Below are positions 18,052 to 26,221 of a stretch of 64,000 nt of DNA, in pieces (within the stretch, counting starts at the first letter, position 1; each line of letters opens with the position of its first letter). Made by a program: the position numbers and the translations under genes. Below the pieces are notes generated by a model. The model saw only the letters and a list, made by a program, of their open reading frames with translations. It searched no databases and had not been told where the DNA came from. The DNA is from Flavobacterium chilense (GTDB lineage: Bacteria; Bacteroidota; Bacteroidia; Flavobacteriales; Flavobacteriaceae): assembly GCF_001602525.1 (NCBI RefSeq), contig NZ_LSYT01000008.1, forward strand, positions 242,694 to 306,693, in the 5' to 3' direction.

Positions 18052-18531
18052 CTATTCATTTAAATCCTCCGATTTTGTTTTTGTATATTCTTCAAGTTTA
18101 GAAATTATTTCATCTTTAAATCTTTTTTGAATTCTTATTTTTTCTTCTTCATTGAAATCTTCTTCTTTTAACCATTTTTTTTTATCAATTATAAAAACTG
18201 AACGAATAGCAATATCAACATGAGTTGTGTCCCTAAATGTTTCGTCATCACCTACAAAGGATACATAATAAAATTCTTTAGGATTTTTGTCAAAATAAAA
18301 AGTATAAGCTTCTAAAAAATCATACCCACTTTTTTTCCAATTATTAAATTTTTCTAACTCATTTGGAACTTTATATTCTGAATGATTTACATATAAATTG
18401 TTAATTGCTTCGTTTAACTCATTTTTTGACGTGAAAAATTTAATAGTATCAAATCCACCTAACGTGCCATCACATGCTGTTAAAATATAAAAAACTATAA
18501 AAATTGAAATTATTCTTTTGTTTAATACCAT
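18052..18531 (-). CDS. Small lipoprotein, candidate immunity
   Basis: A 159-residue protein with a lipoprotein signal ending in ILTAC (residues 16-20). The mature part is charged and helical at the C-terminus (EDFNEEEKIRIQKRFKDEII). It lies 16 bp downstream of an RHS-tip remnant on the same strand and has its own terminator. This is the same arrangement as at 12.5 and 19.5 kb. No recognised family; the immunity role is inferred from position and envelope location. Confidence 0.55.
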   Translation of the reverse strand: MVLNKRIISIFIVFYILTACDGTLGGFDTIKFFTSKNELNEAINNLYVNHSEYKVPNELEKFNNWKKSGYDFLEAYTFYFDKNPKEFYYVSFVGDDETFRDTTHVDIAIRSVFIIDKKKWLKEEDFNEEEKIRIQKRFKDEIISKLEEYTKTKSEDLNE

Positions 18532-18547
18532 AAATATGTTTATTAAA

Positions 18548-18787
18548 TTAATATCCTAATGAGTTTCCTGTTGCAACAGTATCGTATATTTCTGCCCAGA
18601 TTGTTTTAGGAGTTGCTGCTGCGGCTAATCCATATCCCAAAATATTCGCTCTAAGTCTTGTTTTTAAGTCAGGAGAAATTTGCGCAATAGTTAGTTCTTG
18701 TCCCACAAATCGCCAATCAGCATTAATAGCTCTTTTATCTCCAAGTAATCCACTCGCTCCTTGTATTTTTGATTTATCATATGCCAT
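18548..18787 (-). pseudogene. Isolated C-terminal end of a toxin tip
   Basis: About 80 residues beginning MAYDKSKIQGASGLLGDKRA, with WRFVGQELTIAQ and a small Ala-rich helix near the end. No RHS core precedes it; immediately upstream is a hairpin and then an IS1-like fragment. It looks like the surviving tail of a tip cut off by an insertion or deletion. I do not recognise the toxin family. It is still placed correctly in front of a lipoprotein gene. Confidence 0.45.
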
Positions 18788-18817
18788 ATCATGAAAACAG
18801 AAGGGTTTTAAAAAACA

Positions 18818-18850
18818 AAGAAACCTCGCTGATGGCAAGGTTTCTTCTTT
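18818..18850. terminator. Hairpin with T-rich flank
   Basis: AAGAAACCT / AGGTTTCTT stem with an 11-nt loop; T-rich on both sides, so it could act in either direction. Confidence 0.5.
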
Positions 18851-19033
18851 TTATATCCTTTGTCGATGCTCTTTGCGCCACACGAAAGGATTCGTGCGGG
18901 AGCGGGGGTGAGAGCATATTTTACAATAATATTGCTGTTTATTATTTTTTGTTCTCCCATTTTTAATAACCTTTTGCTCTTTACATTTTGGACAATTCAT
19001 TACCATCACTAACTTTGGAACACCATATCGCAT
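18851..19033 (-). mobile_element. IS1-like zinc-ribbon fragment joined to unrelated sequence
   Basis: From 18999 downward the minus strand reads MNCPKCKEQKVIKNGRTKNN, then QQYYCKICSH, an InsA-type zinc ribbon (CxxC, KNG, YCxxC). After about 31 residues the similarity ends and the frame runs through a palindrome CACGAAAGGATTCGTG (18881-18896) to a stop. It is the second truncated IS1-like 5' end in 1.2 kb, evidence of repeated insertion in this toxin graveyard. Confidence 0.5.
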
Positions 19034-19075
19034 TTTTACTCATTTTAGCTCATTTAAGGCAATATTAAAACAAAA

Positions 19076-19099
19076 AAGATGAGCATTACTGCTCATCTT
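19076..19099. terminator. Hairpin, inverse copy of the one at 15.98 kb
   Basis: AAGATGAGC / GCTCATCTT stem with an ATTACT loop, exactly the reverse complement of 15982-16005. Confidence 0.6.
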
Positions 19100-19231
19100 T
19101 AAATTATTTATTTCTAAAATTTGTTCAATTTCAAAAGGTTAGAATTTCAAAATCTCATATCACTAACTTTGAAACACTACCTAAATGTTTGATGCTATAA
19201 TTAACCACCAACACATCTGATACATTACCAA

Positions 19232-19257
19232 AAAGATGAACAAACATGCTCATCTTT
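19232..19257 (-). terminator. Terminator after the 19.27 kb lipoprotein gene
   Basis: AAAGATGA / TCATCTTT stem, 12 bp past the stop codon; related in sequence to the hairpin at 19076. Confidence 0.65.
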
Positions 19258-19269
19258 CAAATGACTTGA

Positions 19270-19806
19270 TTAATAATCTACGGTTAAATTATTAACATAG
19301 TAAGAACCTAAATAATCGTCAAATGTTATTCCGAAACCACTCTTGAAAAGAAAATAGGCTACACATAAATTATTATCACCAACTAATTTATTATTTATTA
19401 GGTATCTATTTTTATCTGCACTTTCATAAGCGTATTTAAGTAAAAAATCTTTTCTAGCTAATACTTTATAATCATTTTCTATTTTCTTATCTATATTAAA
19501 ACAAACATGGTCAGATGAATATACTATCATTGATTTTTTTTGATTTAAAATATCATTAAAAAAGTCATCATACTTTCCAACTATATTACTTTTTTTAAAT
19601 TCATCAAAAATCTCAAATGATTCAAGCAAACATATTTGTCCTTCATTATTTTTACAGAACAACATATATTGGTTTTCTTTTAGTCCATTTTTTTTCTGCT
19701 TTATTGAATAGGTTGTATAGTAATTAATCTCTTTTTCTCTCGAACAAGAAGTTAATATTGTTAATGTAAATAAAATTCTAATTAAGATTAAACGGTAAGC
19801 CCCCAT
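19270..19806 (-). CDS. Lipoprotein, candidate immunity to the metallopeptidase tip
   Basis: A 178-residue protein starting at ATG 19806, which overlaps the end of the RHS tip by 29 bp. A lipoprotein signal ends in ILTSC (lipobox LTSC). The mature region has no recognised domain; it contains SSDHVCFNIDKK and a hydrophobic segment near 320-360 bp from the 3' end. Tight overlap with a toxin tip indicates a cognate immunity gene, tethered in the periplasm. The family is unknown. Confidence 0.6.
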   Translation of the reverse strand: MGAYRLILIRILFTLTILTSCSREKEINYYTTYSIKQKKNGLKENQYMLFCKNNEGQICLLESFEIFDEFKKSNIVGKYDDFFNDILNQKKSMIVYSSDHVCFNIDKKIENDYKVLARKDFLLKYAYESADKNRYLINNKLVGDNNLCVAYFLFKSGFGITFDDYLGSYYVNNLTVDY

Positions 19807-20617
19807 ATGTTGTTCTTTTAGGTAAATGAATTAAACTTCTAGCTCTATTTTCAAAATCCACAGCTCGTTTTTCTGATGGTGATTTTTCAGCTTTTTTTCC
19901 AACTGAATCAGCATTTTGCCCTCTGTCAAAATCATAAACATGGCTAATTTCATGAGCAACAGTTGTAAAATCAGAATCTGGCACTCCTTCTTGATTAAAA
20001 AAGTTTTCTTTTGATTCTTTGGAAAAATCAAAAGTAGTCATAGTATCTACACCTTTTCCGTTTTTAACATCTTCGTAAGCTTCAGCATTCTTCACACTTC
20101 CTTCTCCATAAAAATATGGAGTAACATTATTTTCATTTGCACCTGGTGTTCCTTCTTGTATTAAATGTGTCTGCTTATGATTATTTTCTAATGTTGAAAG
20201 TTTTTCTTTTAATACATTATCATTTGATTTTTCAATTTTCCTAAAAGCTGATAAAACTGTATATAATGCTGGATTACTTTCTTTACCTGGGGCATATCTT
20301 GCTCCTTTTCCGTTATTATGATAAAAATTCCCATTACTATATTTTAATCGTTCCTTTTCTGAACCGTCTTTATTTCGAGTAACAAAAATAATATCTGAAG
20401 GAGCCATACCGTCAGGGTCAACAAATCTCATAGGGTTATTAAAAGCATAATTATAAGGACTAAACCTTCTCATTTTCTCTGCCAGTGGGTCAATGTTCAT
20501 CCAGCGACCAAGTGCAGGGTCATAGTTACGTGCTCCGTAGTCGTAGAAGTTAAGCCCCAGCTCGTCTTGGAGCTCTTTTCCGTTGAATTTATACTTATAA
20601 GGTTCTGCAAACCTTTT
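19778..20617 (-). CDS. Orphan RHS tip with M91-like zinc metallopeptidase
   Basis: The frame opens right after a stop at 20618-20620 with RFAEPYKYKFNGKELQDELG, then YDYGARNYDPALGRWMNIDP and RFVDPDGM: the end of an RHS core with no shell or start signal (first ATG 20500). The tip contains TVAHEISHVYDFDRGQ, a clear HExxH zinc-peptidase motif, followed by SEKRAVDFENRARS, which matches the effector-type M91 pattern where a downstream acidic residue completes the site. It probably cleaves host proteins when delivered. As it stands it is a silent cassette unless recombined onto a full shell. A lipoprotein gene overlaps its 3' end. Confidence 0.75.
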   Translation of the reverse strand, partial: KRFAEPYKYKFNGKELQDELGLNFYDYGARNYDPALGRWMNIDPLAEKMRRFSPYNYAFNNPMRFVDPDGMAPSDIIFVTRNKDGSEKERLKYSNGNFYHNNGKGARYAPGKESNPALYTVLSAFRKIEKSNDNVLKEKLSTLENNHKQTHLIQEGTPGANENNVTPYFYGEGSVKNAEAYEDVKNGKGVDTMTTFDFSKESKENFFNQEGVPDSDFTTVAHEISHVYDFDRGQNADSVGKKAEKSPSEKRAVDFENRARSLIHLPKRTTYGGLPFNLN

Positions 20618-20746
20618 CTATATAAAATAGTCCCTTGCAAAAAATTTCAATATAAAGAACGTCCGGTTACATTTTTCAATAATACGAAAGTAGATTTTGT
20701 TTAATTATTTTCCTAATAAAAATATAGTCTAATTTATCCCACAAAA

Positions 20747-20770
20747 AAAGCCCTCATTTCTGAAGGCTTT
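20747..20770 (-). terminator. Terminator after the NADAR gene
   Basis: AAAGCC / GGCTTT stem with a partly paired loop; in the minus direction it is followed by a T7 run. It closes the four-gene defence block. Confidence 0.7.
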
Positions 20771-20793
20771 AATTTTAAATGGTTTTAATTTAT

Positions 20794-21408
20794 TTAATAA
20801 GCATAAATATCGTCAAGGTCATGAATGACAAACTCTGGTTTATATGCTTTATCTATAGGATTGTCAAAAAGTAAAAATGCTGGAATATTTAAGGGCCTTA
20901 CATATTCCAATTCTTGCGAACTTTTTAAATGCACTTCTCTAATTTCCATCAATAATCTGCCTAATGCATTTTTTCCTTTTAATTCATCTTTATTAACTGG
21001 CATTGCACCCCAAGTACTATCTTTAGTTGAGAATTCAACTATTGTGTTATCTCCTGTGCTCAAAAGTAAATCAGAGAATTTGTCAAAATTTTGAATAAGT
21101 TTTATTTGTAAGCACCAACGCATTACGTCAAATTTTACAGTTTCCCAGTCTTGTCTAGTAAATTGGTTATACTTTCGACTGATCTCTTTAGCATCCATTG
21201 GATTAGTTTGAGAAATAATTTCTTCTTGGATCATCGGAAACAAAGGAAATCTGCAAGCTTGATATAAAATTTCTGAATTAGCTATGTTGGTCTCATTCAC
21301 AAATAAAGAATAACCCGGAGCCATATTCGAAAGACCTCCAAATTTGCCAGTAGTTTTACTAAAAGTAATTACTTCATTTTTGTTGTATGTTCTTTCACTA
21401 ATTTTCAT
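20794..21408 (-). CDS. NADAR (YbiA/DUF1768-like) family protein
   Basis: A 204-residue protein with the NADAR layout: an opening FGGLSNMAP segment (FxxLSN), a helix with Glu in NSEILYQACRF, and STWGAMP before KNALGRLLMEIR. NADAR proteins act on ADP-ribose-type glycosidic bonds: YbiA hydrolyses a riboflavin-pathway intermediate, and others remove ADP-ribose from guanine in toxin-antitoxin pairs. It starts 27 bp after the phosphoribosyltransferase-like gene, so the two are co-transcribed and probably share a nucleotide/NAD-related pathway. The next thing downstream is a terminator. Confidence 0.8.
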   Translation of the reverse strand: MKISERTYNKNEVITFSKTTGKFGGLSNMAPGYSLFVNETNIANSEILYQACRFPLFPMIQEEIISQTNPMDAKEISRKYNQFTRQDWETVKFDVMRWCLQIKLIQNFDKFSDLLLSTGDNTIVEFSTKDSTWGAMPVNKDELKGKNALGRLLMEIREVHLKSSQELEYVRPLNIPAFLLFDNPIDKAYKPEFVIHDLDDIYAY

Positions 21409-21435
21409 AATACAAAGTAAAACAATTTTATAATA

Positions 21436-22479
21436 CTAACCTCTATTTGTAACTGGAAATAACGGAATCCAATCATGACCGCTTACTCCCCACCAAAATA
21501 CTAAAGGGCTATTATTGGGAATATTTCTCCATGTAAAAAAATGCGTTCCTAGACCAAAAGTTTTATAACTTGGATTTATTAATCCTAACGGTCTTATGTT
21601 AGGTTTTATTTCACTTTGAATCATTTCTATAATTGATATCCCTTTTTGAAGTAAAATATTTTCGTAACGAACTCTATTTTCAGCAGATGTAAAAAATCTT
21701 TCTGAAGCAGGTAAATTAGGCTTTCTATAAGCATAATCCTCATACTTTTCGGCTATTAAATTTGCTAAGTATGATTTCACATTTGTCGGTTGTTCATCCG
21801 TTGGAAAAGCAACGTTCAACGATTGGTTATTTAATTTAGCATGATTTTGAATCTGATAATTTGAGAACCATAGAATTTTCCTGTCAATTTTATCCTCAAA
21901 GGTTTTCATCAATCTATACTTTTGGAAAGACTGTCCCCAATTATGTAAACCAAATAAATTTATAGATAATCGATAATTATCTTTTAAAACATTTTCAACA
22001 TTACTTACATTTTCAGAGTTTGTCGCCCCTAACCATTGTACTAGATGATTTCCGATTGTACTCCCAGATGCTAAAATATCATCAAAATAAACAAAATTTA
22101 CTTTTGGATACGTTTTATATTGTAAATATGACTCTCCATATTTTTCATTCAAGAGCGTTTCTAATATATTTAATATTGCAGGTTGACTTTTATGAGGCAA
22201 TTGTAAATCCAAAAATTCTGTATCAATCAAAAACTGGGATATACCTGGATACTTAAATTCCTTAATTAATGTCTCAATATGTGAATCTATAAGTTTTTTT
22301 GCTTTCTCTTTTGAAACATATACTTGAGGAATTATATGGCTAACTTCATTAAGTATAAATTCAGCATCTTCTCCGAATTGATTTACCCAATTAATAATAT
22401 GATCGCTATCTAAAAAAACACCATCGTCGTTTCTATAATCTTTAATAGTTTCTAATAATTTATCTGCAATTGCTTTCAT
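21436..22479 (-). CDS. Phosphoribosyltransferase-like conflict-system protein
   Basis: A 347-residue soluble protein. Residues 131-141 read YFDDILASGST, a PRPP-binding loop preceded by a hydrophobic strand (VNFV), as in type I phosphoribosyltransferases. The ~125-residue N-terminal helical region and a C-terminal part rich in Trp (FFTWRNIP, VFWWGVSGHDWIPLFP) go beyond a housekeeping enzyme. This fits the PRTase-like proteins (PRTase-CE) described from prokaryotic conflict systems. It pairs with the NADAR gene downstream. The substrate is unknown; it may make or break N-glycosidic bonds in nucleotides. Confidence 0.65.
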   Translation of the reverse strand: MKAIADKLLETIKDYRNDDGVFLDSDHIINWVNQFGEDAEFILNEVSHIIPQVYVSKEKAKKLIDSHIETLIKEFKYPGISQFLIDTEFLDLQLPHKSQPAILNILETLLNEKYGESYLQYKTYPKVNFVYFDDILASGSTIGNHLVQWLGATNSENVSNVENVLKDNYRLSINLFGLHNWGQSFQKYRLMKTFEDKIDRKILWFSNYQIQNHAKLNNQSLNVAFPTDEQPTNVKSYLANLIAEKYEDYAYRKPNLPASERFFTSAENRVRYENILLQKGISIIEMIQSEIKPNIRPLGLINPSYKTFGLGTHFFTWRNIPNNSPLVFWWGVSGHDWIPLFPVTNRG

Positions 22480-22646
22480 TAATTTATATCAAGTTTAACG
22501 ATGCGACCTCCTTATTCTTTATGGGAAGATATTCATCTTTATTGTTTCTGGTTTTTCCAAAAATAATAAAATTAAATCATAGAAAAATACCATTTTATAA
22601 TCTCCTTTTACTGAGAATTATATATTCTATATCAGAATTTTCATTG

Positions 22647-25154
22647 TCAATTAAGATATTTCTTGACTTCAAACTGAAACAGTTCTGGTTGATTAATTAA
22701 ATATAGATCAAAATTATTTTGATTTGTAACAAAGAGATTTCCATTTCTATCAAAATCCAAATTTATTATCTGATTATCAATATCTAATTTAGTAATTATG
22801 TTTACGCTTAAACCAAATCTTGCTAGTCTTATTATCTTTGTATTAACTGTACCATATATGTATAAATAATAATATTCTTCTGTGATAATTTCAAACTCAT
22901 GAAGAAAAGCAATCAAGCTATTTAGTTTAAAACTAACAAAGTCTTCCTCTATTTTTAGTTTAGCAATTGCGATATTTGCCAAAATATTTTCAGCTTTTCG
23001 TAAGTCAATATAAACTTTACTTTCGTAGTGTTTATTTTCATATACTTTTTTTGATTGGCGAGGTTCTTCCCCATAAGATGTACCAATATATAAATAGGGA
23101 TCTTCAGTTTTGGCCTTTATTTTGAAATAATCTATTGTGCTATTTATACGCTCATTTAGATGCTGTTTTTGAGTTATTTCAAGAAAATTATTATAAAATT
23201 TTCGAGCACTTTCATTTTTTAATCGTTCTAATTCATAATCCTTTATATTTAACTCATTATCATTTATAAAAATCTCATTAACAATGTTTACAATTTTATG
23301 CTCTTTGTTAAATTGATAATTTGACATATTTTTTATAATTAATTCAGTTGCTGCTTCTAAATCTTTAAAAAACATGTCAATTGAGTTTTCAATCAAATAC
23401 TTCTTTACTTTTTCTTTTTGGTTTTTTGGAGACTCCAAAACAAATTCAGAAAACTGAATTAAACTTTCATCTTCAATCTTGTGCTTCTCTTTTCTTTTAT
23501 CTTTCTCTTCCTTTGTACCTGAAAACTCCAATTTATCAATATCATAGTTTTCAATTAGCGGGTTTTTAATAATGTCTTTGAAACTATACTCTCGTAATGA
23601 TTTTACAGAAGTTTTAATACTATATTTACCTTGAAAATCTATATGATTTAAAAAATGTATTTTTGAAATTAAGCCTGCTAAATCCTTTTTATCTTTACTA
23701 AAAACTTCGTTCAATCGATTTGCTCTACCTACTAAATTAATTAAATCTTTAACCTTTAGATGTTCATTTTTATTTCCTGTTCCATTTGTAGTAATAAATA
23801 TTGTATCAATGGGTAAATTTACACCTTCTAATATAACACTGTTCGCTACTATATATTTAATTTCAGCCACTTCTTTGAATTTTTGTTCCAAATATTCCTT
23901 TATAATATTTGGAATTTTTGCGTGGATGTAAATAACTCCTTTTTTAATGTAATCAATAACATAAAATGACTTGTGGACTTCTTTCTGTAAAGTTTGAATA
24001 ATCTTTTCAATATTTTTGTTTTCTGATAGGTCATAACTAATCTTTTTAGAAATATTTTCAGCTAACTTTTCAACTTTAATAGGTCTTGAATGAAAAATAA
24101 AATTTTTTATATTTGAATTATTAACTATGTAACTAAAATAATCTGTGTCTTTGTTTAAATTAAATTCCGTATCAGTAAATTTATCATAGAAATAACTTTT
24201 ATTATTGTCGAAAAGATATAGTTCAAAGCTTTTAAAATCATGTTGAATTCTTCTTGTAAAAATTTCGCCCTGCTTTGTTTGTTTTACTCTTAAGTTATTT
24301 TCTTTCTCAACTAATGGTGACAAATAAACTATTTTTTGATTATAATTTCTTTTAAAATTAAGTTGTATTAATCTAGTTAAAATATAACTTCTTGAATCTC
24401 TATCTAATAATTTATGAGCTTCATCAACAAATAATACTTCGTAATTCGCTTTCAAATTTTTATTAAGAATTCTAGTTGCTCGTTCTTGAGTTAATATACC
24501 AATAAATTTATCTTCATTATTATACATCTCATCATGTAAAACTAATTTGTAATTTAATTTTAAAGCTTTAATATCCTTATATGTTTGCACTAATAAAGAT
24601 TTGGATGGAACAATAATGGCAATTCTAGAGTAATTACTTGTTTTAATAAACTCCTTAATTAAGGAACTTTTCCCATAAGAAGTTGGAGCTATATAAGCAA
24701 TTTCAGTAGATGTACTTCCAATAATTAAATTTCGTGATATATTTTGTTCGAGTGATTCTATATATTGATCAGGTGATAAAAACTTCTTTTTAAATGATAT
24801 ATATGCTAATGCATCTAAAATTCTATTTTTATTATCAACTTTGTATAAATGTCGTTTTTGATGTGTTATAAAATCTATAATTGGATAAAAACCAATTTGC
24901 AAACTAATATCATATAAAGGCTTATAATCATTATTTTTTATTGCGTATTTTAAAATTATATAAAAACCAATTTTAAAAAAACCTTTTAACCTTTTATCTT
25001 GATTATAATTCTTAAAAAACAATAATGCACAGGTGAGTAAATATTCTTTTTCTTTATCAGTTAAATCTTCCTCTAAACACAATTTTTTAAACACATTTTT
25101 AAAAAATGGATCTGAATCATTGCCTAATTTTTTCAACTCTTTTAAATCATCCAT
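22647..25154 (-). CDS. Hachiman-like (HamB) DEAD/DEAH helicase
   Basis: An 835-residue superfamily 2 helicase. Walker A APTSYGKS is at residues 156-163, the DEAH box FVDEAHKLL at 242-250, a strand-loop IVYLSPLV at 275-282, and second RecA-domain motifs ILEGVNLP (441-448) and LVGRANR (474-480). The APTSYGKS and ILEGVN forms are Ski2-like and typical of HamB helicases. The last 350 residues lack known motifs. It begins 5 bp after a D-ExK nuclease gene, the same order and coupling as HamA-HamB. It probably unwinds or scans DNA and licenses the nuclease during phage attack. Hachiman assignment is by layout; helicase is certain. Confidence 0.75.
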   Translation of the reverse strand: MDDLKELKKLGNDSDPFFKNVFKKLCLEEDLTDKEKEYLLTCALLFFKNYNQDKRLKGFFKIGFYIILKYAIKNNDYKPLYDISLQIGFYPIIDFITHQKRHLYKVDNKNRILDALAYISFKKKFLSPDQYIESLEQNISRNLIIGSTSTEIAYIAPTSYGKSSLIKEFIKTSNYSRIAIIVPSKSLLVQTYKDIKALKLNYKLVLHDEMYNNEDKFIGILTQERATRILNKNLKANYEVLFVDEAHKLLDRDSRSYILTRLIQLNFKRNYNQKIVYLSPLVEKENNLRVKQTKQGEIFTRRIQHDFKSFELYLFDNNKSYFYDKFTDTEFNLNKDTDYFSYIVNNSNIKNFIFHSRPIKVEKLAENISKKISYDLSENKNIEKIIQTLQKEVHKSFYVIDYIKKGVIYIHAKIPNIIKEYLEQKFKEVAEIKYIVANSVILEGVNLPIDTIFITTNGTGNKNEHLKVKDLINLVGRANRLNEVFSKDKKDLAGLISKIHFLNHIDFQGKYSIKTSVKSLREYSFKDIIKNPLIENYDIDKLEFSGTKEEKDKRKEKHKIEDESLIQFSEFVLESPKNQKEKVKKYLIENSIDMFFKDLEAATELIIKNMSNYQFNKEHKIVNIVNEIFINDNELNIKDYELERLKNESARKFYNNFLEITQKQHLNERINSTIDYFKIKAKTEDPYLYIGTSYGEEPRQSKKVYENKHYESKVYIDLRKAENILANIAIAKLKIEEDFVSFKLNSLIAFLHEFEIITEEYYYLYIYGTVNTKIIRLARFGLSVNIITKLDIDNQIINLDFDRNGNLFVTNQNNFDLYLINQPELFQFEVKKYLN

Positions 25155-25159
25155 GCCTT

Positions 25160-25930
25160 TTATTCGTTAATGAATTTTAAAAAATCATCCGCGCTTTTTT
25201 TATTTACACATAATACATTAATATTTTTAGCGTGATATCTTTTTAATAACCCTTCCAATTTTGTTTTTAAGAGATCTGAATCTATAACCGACCATTTATC
25301 TCCCAAATATATAGTCGAGCAAGGTATTACATTGAACTTTTGAACTTGAATTTTTTTACCTTCTATGAATAGATTTTTAAGTCTTTTGATATCTTTTAGT
25401 AATGTATCATTTTTCTTTTCAGTATGTAAAAAATGATTTTTTGCATTTTCCCAAGGATTATTTTCGTTATCTATTATTGAGGTTTTTTCAATTTTATTTT
25501 TGATATCTCTATAGGCTTCGCCTACTTTGTTATTATGATTAGTTTCAGTCGTCGGCATTGCGCATTTACTTTCAACTAGCCACATTGAATTTTCAAGTTC
25601 ATATAAACCGTCAAAACCTTTTTTCGGTGCTTTAATTTCTTCAAGATTTTTTAAAACACTATAATGACTAAATCCTTGATATCTTAAATATAAGTGGCAA
25701 ATAAATTCTGCAACAAATGCTAATTTTTTTTCTTCATCTTTTTGCTTGTCTTTAAAAAAACTTTGCATTTGTTTTTTTACAAATTTCAGGTCATCATCAC
25801 TTAAATCACCATCCCAAATTTTCACAATCTCATCTTTAATTAATGCAATTAATTTGTCCGAATAATTTTCAATGTTTAAAAAATTAATTATAATTCGATT
25901 TGATAATTTTATTTGAGTCTGGTTAAACAA
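25160..25930 (-). CDS. Hachiman-like (HamA, DUF1837-type) nuclease
   Basis: A 256-residue protein with a PD-(D/E)xK-like core: KGFDGLYELE around D107, then WLVESKCAM with E120 and K122. Upstream helices contain E75 in LAFVAEFICHLYL. Length and the DGL...WxxExK arrangement agree with the DUF1837 nuclease HamA. It is the first gene of the block, with the helicase 5 bp downstream. The promoter should lie in the ~290 bp toward the integrase gene, where a TACGG/CCGTA inverted repeat is seen. Nuclease fold probability is high; precise family membership is moderate. Confidence 0.7.
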   Translation of the reverse strand: MFNQTQIKLSNRIIINFLNIENYSDKLIALIKDEIVKIWDGDLSDDDLKFVKKQMQSFFKDKQKDEEKKLAFVAEFICHLYLRYQGFSHYSVLKNLEEIKAPKKGFDGLYELENSMWLVESKCAMPTTETNHNNKVGEAYRDIKNKIEKTSIIDNENNPWENAKNHFLHTEKKNDTLLKDIKRLKNLFIEGKKIQVQKFNVIPCSTIYLGDKWSVIDSDLLKTKLEGLLKRYHAKNINVLCVNKKSADDFLKFINE

Positions 25931-26171
25931 TTTTCAGTGATTTATTAATTATATATTGAACTTTACTTATAAGCCATAAATAACTTATAATTAGTTGTTT
26001 TTCTTGTGAAAATACTCCAAATATTTATATCTAGAACAATACAACTCTTTTTTTTATTACGAATATTCAACATTTTTCAATAAGCTCTTCTAAAATAAGT
26101 GCAATAAAAAAATGGTATTTATGAGATATTCATTTATTAAATAAAAGTAAATATTTTCTTTATTTAAACTT

Positions 26172-26185
26172 TACGGTTTTCCGTA
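26172..26185. promoter_or_regulatory. TACGG-N4-CCGTA operator-like inverted repeat
   Basis: TACGGTTTTCCGTA, with 5-bp perfect arms around TTTT, lies in the 291-bp gap (25931-26221) upstream of the nuclease/helicase block. Related sites are at 43679 and 55111, each upstream of accessory genes. The rest of this gap is AT-rich with no gene. Confidence 0.4.
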
Positions 26186-26221
26186 TTTACAATTTATCTA
26201 TTCTAAATCATTTGTATTCTA

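Noticed and set aside
18769..18966. Plus-strand 65-residue frame crossing the toxin-tail and IS fragment
   Set aside because: It spans a hairpin and an IS junction in antisense, and the sequence has no sensible protein character.
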